Positions 9,467-18,569 of a DNA stretch of 31,059 bases are shown in pieces. The position numbers were made by a program, and so were the translations under genes. Within the stretch, counting starts at the first letter, position 1. Every line of letters begins with the position of its first letter. The stretch is from assembly GCA_003427395.1 (NCBI GenBank), contig BFEA01000520.1, positions 763,756 to 794,814 on the forward strand, read 5' to 3'. A model generated the notes under the pieces. It searched no databases and had not been told where the DNA came from. It saw only the letters and a program-made list of their open reading frames with translations. This stretch comes from Chara braunii. Its lineage: Eukaryota; Streptophyta; Charophyceae; Charales; Characeae.

Positions 9467-11010
9467 ACTCTGATCGTATTCTGAATTCTAAAAGGCAATT
9501 ATTTTATCATCAGTGATTGATTTCGTATTATTTTATCTTCATGGATTATGTATTAATTTTATTATGAATCATATTTCAGTTATTTTGAATGATTCAGTTG
9601 GATGTAAATTCTTAATGTCTTGGTACTAGTTGAGTTATACTATATTATTATCTTGTTGTTCATCGACTTTATTTATAAATTTTGAGTACTGGAGTGTTGA
9701 CAAGTAAACGTTGATTTTCTTTTGATATTGGAATGATGTATATTTTGATTGAACAGTTTACCTGGACTCCCATTCATGTCCAGATTATCCGTTTTAGTGA
9801 TGCATTTCTATGATTGAAGGCATCTGAACTATTGTTGAAGATTATTTAGCTTGGATCACTATGAAATTTCATGTGAAAGTATTTGTTGTAAGTTGTATTG
9901 TTGTGCTTGAATATTTTTAAAGTAAGTTTTGAAGGCGTTATCATGTCAGGACAGATTTATGATGGAATTGTGAGCTCCGTAGGTGGCAGTGAGGCCCACG
10001 TGGGAGCTATGCTCCTGGTCCGTAGTGGGATGTTGTCTTCCGGATCCTATGTGGTTTAAGGAAGGAAGACTACACTATCACTGAAAGGGAGGAAGGTGTT
10101 GAGATCTTGTTAGAATGTTGCTTATAAGGTAGACGACTATCGCTTGCCGCGAGGAGAGGAGTAGCTATCTAACCTCGTATGAAGCATAGTCATCGTACCT
10201 CTCTGGTCGGGGTCTAGCTAGCCTCGGTTATATGAGGTGGGGCAGTTTTACTCTACATGCAGGGGACTAATGAGGTCGAAGACACTCGAATCATTCACAC
10301 GGAGGGAATGTGGCGAGACTGGAATCTAAAGCGGGGCTTGGTGTCGAGATGTTATCCTTATACGGATTACACCACTCCTCGACGCATTCACAAGGGGTTC
10401 AGAAGTAACGGGCATGGTAACTTATGTGGAATGGAATGAGAATCATAACTTGGTCAAAGAACTTTGGATGAATGGTTTCTCTCAGGAATGGTTGGTTCGG
10501 ATTTTTTTCTGGGCCGCCCAGGAGGTTGAATTTTTTTTAAAGACCCATCAGGGGGTTAAACCTGATTTGTTTTATATAAATGGATGTGTCAACCATCTGG
10601 GGTTTTGAAGGATAGCCAGAAGTTTTTCCGGTACCATTCTGAGAGACTAAATGATGTTTTTGAGTGGCCGCCAGTGACATGATGCTGGGATCATTCTGAA
10701 AAAGTTCCTCTGAATTGAAGGATTTCAGGGGCTAGACTTGGGTCCAAGTTTTGATAAGGCTTGCCAGAGGCAAAATCTGGTATCATCAATCCACATATGA
10801 GATGTATTGAGTTAAGGCTTCTGGAGGGTAAATCCAATTTTGTTGTATTAAGTGAACGCTTCTGGAGGCTAAATCCAGTTTTGTTGTTATATTGTTGTAA
10901 ATTGTTGAAAAAGTTTCGGTTTAGTTCCGGATAATTATTGGAATTGTTGTTTTGTGATCATTGCTTACACGTGAAATCTTTATAATAATCCTGAATTTTT
11001 TTTTTGATGG
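9467..11010 (+). other. Element A internal non-coding region
   Basis: No gag or pol frame is present; the longest open stretches are short and show no family features. 9970-10400 matches element B 18580-18990 at landmarks such as CGTAGGTGGYAGTGAG and ACTACACTATCA. Two short copies of a CTTCTGGAGG-TAAATCCA motif occur near 10820 and 10860. Sequence retained without coding capacity may hold packaging or replication signals. Confidence 0.65.
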
Positions 11011-11032
11011 TGAACGACGGGGACGTCGTTCA
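11011..11032 (+). repeat. Hairpin at the interior/3' LTR border (element A)
   Basis: Arms TGAACGACG and CGTCGTTCA with loop GGGA form a perfect 9-bp stem at the polypurine-tract position. The element B equivalent (20982-20999) preserves pairing with changed bases. Confidence 0.75.
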
Positions 11033-11036
11033 ATGG

Positions 11037-11360
11037 GGTATTTGCCGGGGGGTTTCAACGTCGGACGTTGTCCGACTCTTTTGTTGAGTTGAAAGACTTT
11101 ATGAGACAAACGATTGACAAAGTTTATTCAGACCTGACCTATGACTGAGAAATTTAAGTTTTTTAGGCTTTAGTCCGGACGAGTGTTTCGGACAAATACA
11201 CTAACAAGGGCATTTGCCGGGGTTTTTCAATGTCGGACGTTGTCAAACTCTTTCGTTGAGTTGAAGGACTTTATGAGACTGACGATTGCCAAAGTTTATT
11301 TAGACCTGACCTTTGACTGAGAAACTTACGTTTTTCAGGCTTTAGTCTGGACGAATGTGG
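11037..11360 (+). repeat. Tandem duplication of the LTR start
   Basis: The first ~150-170 bp of the LTR appear twice, at 11037-11183 and from 11184. Both contain TTTGCCGGGG, TTCAA-GTCGGACGTTGTC and the GACCTGACC...CTGAGAAA block. The 5' LTR has one copy. Confidence 0.75.
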
Positions 11361-11772
11361 CGTCCGGGAGTAACAAATGTGAATAGCAATGCTTCGCTTT
11401 TGTCGAAGCCGCTGGAATGTGCGGACATGGGGACGCTAAGGTTAAACCTTATTTAGATTAATGCCACGCGACTACTAAGCCACGCAATTCAGGGCCTACG
11501 TAGTCTAAAACGAGGGATGCGCCGGGCATAGGGCCGCGGCGCAAGGGGAATAAAAAGAATGGTTTTATTTCCTGGGCCGAGGGGATTGACATCGAGCCAA
11601 AGGGTTGACAGACCGATGCCAAGGTCACGTGGTCAACTGACGGGGCAGGGCCTACCAGCAACGCCTATTAGGTTTCAGGCAAGCCGGATCTGCAGAGCCG
11701 TAGGCAGACAGGGCCTGCAAGGCTACAGGCAGGAGGAATGGCCTAGGCCAAGCTCTTCTTAGAGAAGAGTTG

Positions 11773-11796
11773 CTCCTATCACTGTCGTGATAGGAG
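11773..11796 (+). repeat. Perfect 10-bp-stem hairpin in the 3' LTR
   Basis: Same arms and TGTC loop as 6508-6531. An extra G-C pair extends it to 11 bp. Confidence 0.85.
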
Positions 11797-11797
11797 C

Positions 11798-11852
11798 TAG
11801 CCTAGTAGGTTACGGTGCCAAACTTTCGTTCAGTAGATACCGGGATCGAGCC
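11798..11852 (+). promoter_or_regulatory. tRNA-like unit with intact A and B boxes, 3' LTR
   Basis: TAGCCTAGTAGG (11798-11809) is a perfect A box and GATCGAGCC (11844-11852) fits the B-box consensus. They are 34 nt apart, as in real tRNA genes. The loop between reads CTTTCGT. It resembles the head of a tRNA-derived SINE and could allow Pol III transcription from inside the LTR; activity is not shown. Confidence 0.6.
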
Positions 11853-12071
11853 CGGCCGCACGCATCGTATTGGGCCAGCTTCTTTTGGAGTTGCCCACTC
11901 TGTATGCTCCCCACGCGGTCGAATCTGGCTGTTCGATTGTGGAGATTGCGCGGTCCAAGTCGGCCGCGCGGATCGAGAATGGTCCCTGCGCAAGGATGGC
12001 ACGCATAAATCGATAAGATAAAAAAAAATGTATTAAAAAAAAATAAAATATTTTTTTTCTTTTCTTCCGAA

Positions 12072-12126
12072 ACCGTGGGGATCGAACCCAGGCGTGTGGA
12101 TTAGAAGGCGTGGCTGAAAAGCCACG
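12072..12126 (-). other. tRNA 3'-half remnant plus GAAA-loop hairpin, 3' LTR
   Basis: Minus-strand GGTTCGATCC with CCTTCTAATCC upstream, similar to the tRNA-Arg(UCU) anticodon loop. The adjoining hairpin at 12109-12126 has stem CGTGGCT/AGCCACG and loop GAAA, unchanged from the 5' LTR. Confidence 0.45.
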
Positions 12127-12257
12127 TGATGGTGAACGTTGGCGAACAACCAACGAAAAGAAAAAAAAAGAAAAAAAAAAAAAACTAAAAATCTAAGTAC
12201 AGCGCCATGTGGCGCTTTCCGAAGTAACTGGGCTTTTCAGCCCCTGTACACCAAACT

Positions 12258-12279
12258 GTTGCCCGTGAAAACGGGCAAC
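12258..12279 (+). repeat. Perfect 9-bp stem with GAAA loop, 3' LTR
   Basis: Arms GTTGCCCGT and ACGGGCAAC closed by GAAA, a GNRA tetraloop type. This is the second such loop in the LTR. Confidence 0.8.
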
Positions 12280-12429
12280 CGATTTTCTTTTTAGGGAAGT
12301 TTTTTTGTTTTTATTTAAATGTCGTTTGTATTTTTTTTTTAGATCTTCTTCGTAGATTTTGTCTAAGTTTTTTTTTTTCTCTTTTCTTTTTTTTCTTTTT
12401 TCTTATGAACTTTGTTTTGGGTGTGAATA

Positions 12430-12452
12430 CCCGTTCGTTTTGAACGAACGGG
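12430..12452 (+). repeat. Perfect 10-bp-stem hairpin at the LTR indel edge
   Basis: Arms CCCGTTCGTT and AACGAACGGG around TTG. The 5' LTR version (near 7183-7205) has one mismatch. The LTR length difference begins just after it. Confidence 0.75.
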
Positions 12453-12605
12453 CAAGTGTGACTTGTGCCAAACTGTTTCGTCGGACTTCCACAGACTCAT
12501 CAGGGGGCTGAGCCCCGACAGTCCTTTTGCGGATGGACGAACACACCGAATGCACCTGCCGCTTTATGTGGCTGCATTCAGGGGTTGAAGAAGTTGGGCA
12601 AGTCG

Positions 12606-12610
<5 letters not shown>

Positions 12611-12652
<42 letters not shown>

Positions 12653-12661
12653 GAGAGAGAG
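12611..12661. repeat. (GA)n microsatellite
   Basis: A near-perfect GA run with one CA interruption, absent from the 5' LTR. Confidence 0.95.
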
Positions 12662-13090
12662 GGCGGGGAGTCCTATCTGGCGGCTAGCCTTAGGGCACTC
12701 CAAGGATGGGACAGGCGCCCGTAACAATGGGTACCCGTTTTGTTTAGAGGTGAGTTTTAATTTTTTTTTCTCTTCGTTTTTTTTTCCTGTTTTTATTTTA
12801 GATTTTCTTTTTTTTTACCCCACCCTTTAGTACCCCTATGAAAGGTTGCGCCCGTTCATTTAGCATCGGGCAACAGTCTACTACTATCAGCGCCTGGATC
12901 TGGCAATTGAAATGTGTCAGATACAGACAGAAGGGAAGAGTAAGCCCCATTGAGCTTGACTGTAGTTCGACCTTGTGAAGCGACTGAGGGGGCGGTTGTT
13001 CATTCGAATAACGAGTTGCCCCTGTACAGGGTAACGAGGATAGGGGTTAAGAAAGAAAAAAAAGGGGGGGAAAGAAAAAGAAAAGAAAAG

Positions 13091-13091
<1 letters not shown>

Positions 13092-13145
<54 letters not shown>

Positions 13146-13146
13146 N

Positions 13147-13209
<63 letters not shown>
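13092..13209. repeat. Long poly-A tract with an ambiguous base
   Basis: A homopolymer of ~118 bases including an N at 13146. The N probably marks uncertain assembly, so the true length is unknown. Confidence 0.95.
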
Positions 13210-13211
<2 letters not shown>

Positions 13212-13514
13212 AAAAAAAAAGGGGGAAACGGCCGCGAATTTGGTCGTGGTCGTGGAACAGGTGCAACCCCCAGAAGGTTCTAGGGACTGATGGGACTGCG
13301 CCTATTTGTTTTGAACAGGCAGCAGTAAAATGGCTGGGTATAGCCACCTGGCCTGGGAAAATGGCTAGGTACTTCTGAGGATTGAAGACCTTGGTTCTCC
13401 TGAGGGGAGACCAAGGCACTGGGCGTCTGGCCATCAATTTAGATCAAGGGCCAGGAGCTCTGACGAATTTTGCCAAGCTGTGGGCAAAGCGGCCGCCCAC
13501 AGCCATCAGCCAGC

Positions 13515-13522
13515 TATAAAAG
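13515..13522 (+). promoter_or_regulatory. Canonical TATA box motif
   Basis: TATAAAAG in a GC-richer context, followed ~30 bp later by an unremarkable CA-rich region. It lies in the 3'-LTR-only segment. No downstream gene supports it. Confidence 0.25.
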
Positions 13523-16500
13523 CCAGCACTCCACCCAACAACCTCACATTTGTGGCAGTGCTGCTGGGGCATTCACTTAAGTGAATGGTGGCTGGCTGCA
13601 GCATGCTGCTGGAGAGGGCCAGTGCTATCGGTGGAGGTGCTGCTGGTGGAGTGGAGGTCTGCAGAAAGATGGCGAGTGAGAACGGGGGCAGCCATAGCTA
13701 AGGGCTTGGAGTTTTTTGCCCCACCCTTATCTGTGGGTTGTGTGTGTGGGCTGGTGCAATGGCGGTAAGACTGCGTCAGGGTCCGGACAGCGCGGCAAGC
13801 GACACCTATTTCAGTAGGGTTGTGCTGCCGAACAACCGCTGCGGCATCAAGACCTTCCTAAGGGGAGGTGCTGCCGGATTTGTTGCACGGCGCAACTATT
13901 TTTTTTTTATGTGAGTGTGGGGAGGTGCTACTCGATCAGCGGCGCGGCAACGACAATGTATGCGGTGGGATCATGCTGCTGAAATTGGCGGCGGCAGCAA
14001 CACTTTCATTGAGTTTATGATGTCCGGTTGGCGGCATGTCGGCAACACTATTGTGAGGGAAAATGTTGTGGGTCTTTTGCGTCGCATTGTAGTCAATTTT
14101 GTGTGTGATCTGGCGGTGGTGTTGCGGGGCATACATAGTACCGGTTTTGACCGCGCAACAAGCAATGGTGCGCCGTTATTTTTTGTGGTGCGCGACAACC
14201 ATGATGGATCCCAGTGTGGCCTAAAGGTCGGGCTGGTGTTGATGTATAATTGGGTCTGTGTAGTAGGGATGCGTGAGCCGACAGCATGAAGAGACTGCAG
14301 AATGAATGTTTGCGGCAGTGGCTATTGGAATTGTAACGCTTGCGGTTGCACCGAAAGGACATCTTTATTTTTTTGGGCCTCGCGACACATGTGGTTGTCA
14401 GCCAAGGCCACCTTTATTTTTTTTTGCGGCGTACAGTGCAAGCGAGATTTGAGTTAGGGACCATCCAGTGCTGCGATGGTAGCATGGGACCGTTTGAGAT
14501 CATTTTTGGAACCACGTGGGGATGATTTTGAAATCGGGACCGACATGTTCATGTGTTTATTGTGAGCGGACAGGATAATTTGAGGCGGCATGGACTTGCT
14601 GTTGGTTGGGGAAGTGTCCTTGGAGGATGAGGTGTAGTAGGGATTGCGTTGAGACTGTTCAGGATATTGAGGGGGCATGAGATTGGATCATGGGAGCACC
14701 CTCTTTGAGGGTTATCTCATTCAGACATCTCGATGGACCCAACTCTTGCTCACTTGGTGGAAGATGGGGACCGTGACTCAGGAGAAAGGCCACAACATGT
14801 GGAGTTGTGAGCCGCGTATTTTCATATGAGCCACATATTTTCATATTCAACGACAATCATTTTTTTTCGATTGGAATATTATCCAGCTTTCTTGAGTGAG
14901 CCGAATCAAACTTTACTCAAGGTCAGTCAATGACTTAGATTCCTCTTCACACCTCTGTGAACCCACCGCGCTTGTTTGACCCTGTTCATTGAATGTTCAT
15001 TGAAAAGGCAAAGAGACCGTGTGTTTGCATGTGAATGGTGAGATCTGATTTGAGTATGGGATGGTACTGTTTTCTTTTGAACTTGTTTTCTTTGCTTGTT
15101 GTGCAGGTAGGTAAAAGAATGCTTGCAAAGGAGGTTGATTGCGTCTACATCGGATGGTGAAAAAAATTGTTTCCTTTCTACCTTCCACTAACCTGCTTGT
15201 CAAATGAACTTGTTGTTTCGAGAAAGATTATTCAGCGTGTGTCATAGAATGAATTCGATTGAAACAAAGCAGATGAGGTCAAATGGACTTAGTCTTTTCC
15301 CAGCATTGACCCATCCTATCCCGAATGACCTTGTCTACCTGTATCTGTCCAAATGATTCTCATTCTTTACCTTTCCTGAATTCTTTTCGTCTAAGTTACC
15401 TAGGACTTAGGAGAAATGAAAAATGCATGAAAGCTACTTGCAGTGGACAAGTCTTCTATCTCTAGACTGGGGCGGGGGTTCGCTGCTTCAGGAGCCGACC
15501 TTGTTATCGACCCAGAGTGGACCGTCCTACGAGGGGGTACTTTGTCGATTCGGTGGAGACAACCCAACTTCCGAGATCCGAGTTTTGTGCTCGGACGAGG
15601 AGGAGGAGTATCCCAGACCACTTCCTATAGAGGGAGAGGCATGCGACACTTCAAGCAATGCCCCTGATCAAGAATCAGCCGCAACGAAGTCGGTCATCCA
15701 ATAAGATTGGAAATGCATGGAGACACGTGTGAGCGTGTTAAAATCTTAGGTCAACGTTAGGTTGGAATGAATGACTTTGGCAGCGCGTCTCATCAAATCA
15801 AAACTAAGGCAGTCCGACTACCTTGTCGGCTGCGTTTATGTTATTATCGGAAGCCAACTCCTCGTTGGCGGTTGTATGATTGTTTTGTGGACTTCGACCT
15901 GAGGTGGTCGGGGCTTATTTTGATATTGTATTATTGGATGTTTCATACGATGATTCAATTTCTTTTGGTTATCATTTCAGATTGAAGATTTATTCGTGTC
16001 GACTACGGTCGATTCTGATATAATTATATGTGTGGTTGTTGTAACTTTCACTTGACTATGTGTATAAGGGACTAGGATGAATTGTAGTTTCACGCTTGGT
16101 TGAGACCGTCTTAGTCGACCGGCGTCCGCTCCGCACCTAAGAGATCAACGCTCTAGGAACGAACGACGTTCAAGTTCGCTTGGCGTTAACCAAGTGTATC
16201 TATACTACAGCGAACGGCTGACCTACCTCTGCAATTGCATTTAAAAGTTTTTGCACGTGGGTCAGTAACTCGGAAGGGATACGCCCCTAAGGGTGGTGAC
16301 AACCGCTTAGGGAAGGAAAGTTTATGCCCCGCGGGAACCTATCCTGTCGTAGGGGACCGCGGGATGTACAACTGGCTCACTCGGCTAGAGCGGCGGAGGG
16401 ACGACGCTGCCGTGACCGTCCTGGCGGCTCGCTGGTCCCGGATTATTTTGGGTCGTTTCTAAGTTGTCTCTTGTTTTGGTTTTGTTCATCTCCTGGGTGA

Positions 16501-16556
16501 CATGGCCGGGAGGACTCTCACCTTTACGAAAAAGGCGGAAGCCAATGAGCTCGACA

Positions 16557-16690
16557 ACGTTGAGGCACGGCCGGTTGGTAATAAGGCAGGCTTCACGGAG
16601 CCTCGCTTATCTTATCACCACCTTCTTTAGTCGTGCTAATTGTTGCGATAGGGAAGACCTTGCGGGGCCTCGCTCCTCTTATCGCTTCGC
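16557..16690. repeat. Fourth unit of the 133-bp array, right of element A
   Basis: Carries GGTAATAAGGCAGGCTTC near 16577 and GCGGGGCCTCGCTCCTC near 16662, collinear with units at 5650-5898. It shows the pre-insertion sequence was a continuous array. Confidence 0.75.
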
Positions 16691-17836
16691 AAGTTTTCTC
16701 GACGAACAAGGTCGTCGCTTTTAATGCCTCTTAAGCCCTGAATCATTCAGAAGTCTTTAAGCTTATGCGGGTATGCCGTACGAAACCTGTGCCCCACATC
16801 TTAAAGACCCTCCCTCTTGATCTCCAAACTGTGTTAGTTTAGGACTTTGAGAAGATGCAAGTTATAGGGCAAGAGTTAGTTGATGTTGTTCATTTTCACA
16901 GTACTTTGACCAATAGCACGCACAATCCTTCAATTCACTGTGAACCCCACTTAATCAATGTCAGGTGGTCTATTGAGAAAGGCAAGACTGCGCAGAGTTA
17001 ATTCCCTTGCAGCCACATTCCCACAAAAGAAACACTTACATAACAAGACAGTTTTCACGGAACTTCTCGTTCTCGCTATGTTTTTCAGCAACAGTTAGTC
17101 ATGCCCAGTTAGATCTCTTCCACACAAGCAGTTTTTCTTCATGCTCTTCTTTCTTTATACAGGTATTCTCTCTTTTCCTTGGCTTAAGTTTAGTCCTGAA
17201 AAAAATCCTGACTCAAAGTACTCTCTTTATTATTAGAAACACATACAAATACCTGAAGCTTATAGGGTAAGGGTTTTATAGGTTAGGTTGGAGTGTGCGT
17301 ACCTTACTGTTCCCTGCCTTCAGAGTTCCGCCCGAACTCCGGCAGAGCTCTCGCAATTGCACTGTCTCTTGGATATGTCTAAGCTGACCGAAATAGGATT
17401 TTGAAGTTCCTCAAGTTACAACCTTCTCTCTAAGCCACTTGACGCTAATACCTTGCAACCATTCTGTTTATAAGCATTTTGGTGTGTGATAGGTTTTAGG
17501 TATGGGAAAAAAGACAAGGGTGGAAGAGGTGTGTGGCTTACGAAGCGATAGTTTAGACAGATCTAACTTACATGCAGATGCCCCTTCGACACTGTAGTAG
17601 CTGCGGACCAAGTTGACCCTCATTTTGCACTTGACTCGAGTAGATTATGACCCCGTCGACACAGATCAACATATTAAACCAACGCGACCCTCATATGTAC
17701 AACGGCCACAAAACAGAGACCGTTTAGGGGCAAGCCACAAATTCAAGCTCACGTGGGTCACACCGTACTGTTCACGGGGTTAGGGGTCGATCCCCGGGAA
17801 CTGCGATAGTCTCATGCTCGGTGCGTGTATGCGTTT
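16691..17836. other. Unassigned sequence, possibly remainder of the interrupted LTR
   Basis: No coding frame, tRNA or clear repeat. It follows the fourth array unit and may continue the minus gypsy LTR, but no LTR terminus is identifiable. A GGGGTCGATCCCC palindrome-like motif lies near 17783. Confidence 0.4.
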
Positions 17837-17855
17837 GGGGGGGGGGGGGGGGGGG
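17837..17855. repeat. Poly-G run
   Basis: Nineteen consecutive G, followed by A and more G-rich sequence. It is prone to quadruplex formation and sequencing error. Confidence 0.95.
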
Positions 17856-17904
17856 AGGGTGGGCAAGCCCCCCTAACCAACCAATCAATTAATCAACCAA
17901 CCAT

Positions 17905-18175
17905 CTATTTTATGAGCAAAATCGAATGAATCTACCGCTAGAACATGAAAATATATACTGTTTTTTTTTTTTACTAACCAAACCCTGCATCCGTAGTCCG
18001 CCATGCGCGCATGCGGATGGGTGGGTTGCGTTAAAAAAAAAACACCACATGGCGCGTGGCGCGTTTGAACATGTCCTCCAGATATTTGAACGCTCACGTT
18101 CGAACGCGAACGCGCGTTCAGCATGTTCGAACGCGAACGTGCGTTCAACACGTTCGAACGGTCACATAGATCGAA
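17905..18175. repeat. Foldback-like repeat with GTTCGAACGCG units
   Basis: Begins with a copy of the ~50-bp core repeat (17912-17960), then poly-T, a palindromic CATGCGCGCATG near 18001, poly-A, and at ~18090-18160 two to three near-copies of a ~27-bp unit built on GTTCGAACGCGAACG. The unit is self-complementary. Similar composition recurs near 26160 and 28370. Confidence 0.6.
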
Positions 18176-18569
18176 ATTACAATATTATATAAAATATTAA
18201 TACAACTGTTTATTCTCACTATGCGAAAGGTGTATGATTGGGTATGAATGAAAGTATGTGGGAGTGAATGATATATGTTTTAAATGATGTATCATTGTAT
18301 GTCTTGTTTTTTATTGGTTTAAGTTAAAACTTGATATGAACGTATATATTTATTAATTGCTTGATGACTGTTTGTGTCTGCTTGTATATGTTTATTAATT
18401 GCTTTCTTTAATAGGGATAGAAGAGCTGTATGAAATCCACGTTCGGCATGAGACCGAAGGTGACCAACCTGTGAAGAAAAGAATTTCTCTCGAGGGAGCT
18501 CAGCATGCAAAATTTGTCCTTTGAAAGATTACAACGTTGATTGATACTTTTCCGAACGACTTAAAGAGG
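18176..18569. other. AT-rich spacer
   Basis: No gene seen. TTTATTAATTGCTT occurs twice (near 18347 and 18390). Confidence 0.4.

Larger units (their letters stand above)
12458..14400. other. ~1.95-kb segment present only in the 3' LTR
   Basis: No recognisable gene. It includes (GA)n, a long poly-A, a TATA-type motif and, at 13780-14220, recurring GCGGC/GCGCAAC-like motifs. The longest open stretch (13915-14289) matches no family I know. No clear terminal repeats or target duplication are visible. It may be an insertion into this LTR or sequence deleted from the 5' LTR. Confidence 0.55.
5899..16556 (+). mobile_element. Element A: non-autonomous long-LTR retrotransposon (LARD-like)
   Basis: Two long directly repeated flanks (5899-9389 and 11037-16556) match along their length at roughly 90% by eye. 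The left one is followed by a tRNA-Asp PBS. Only ~1.6 kb of non-coding DNA lies between them and no gag or pol frame is seen, so it must use proteins supplied in trans. The right LTR ends TCGACA at 16556. Flanks read ACTTG on the left and ACGTTG on the right, a possible decayed target duplication. The insertion splits a tandem array. LARD is a structural label; no named family is claimed. Confidence 0.8.
11037..16556 (+). mobile_element. Element A 3' LTR, 5.5 kb
   Basis: Matches the 5' LTR in order to its end at TCGACA (16556). It differs by a duplicated start and by ~1.95 kb of extra sequence at about 12458-14400. The first bases of the LTR are missing at 11037, which opens at TATTTGCCGGGG. 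A fuller LTR-start copy lies at 11184. Confidence 0.75.

Noticed and set aside
13000-13437. Open frames of 140 codons on both strands
   Set aside because: Poly-Lys/poly-Phe from the homopolymer with an N inside.
13915-14289. 124-codon frame in the 3'-LTR-only segment
   Set aside because: No recognisable domain, overlapping antisense frames of similar length, and GCGGC-type repeats account for its openness.
8258-15704. Paired open frames at 8258-8519 and 15423-15704
   Set aside because: Same LTR homology, with frame shifts between the copies.
9101-16462. Open frames with similar translations at 9101-9295 and 16235-16462 (GKESLCPAGTYPVVGD)
   Set aside because: They occupy the same place in the two LTRs, so similarity is expected. 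By eye most differences change the amino acid, which argues against protein selection.
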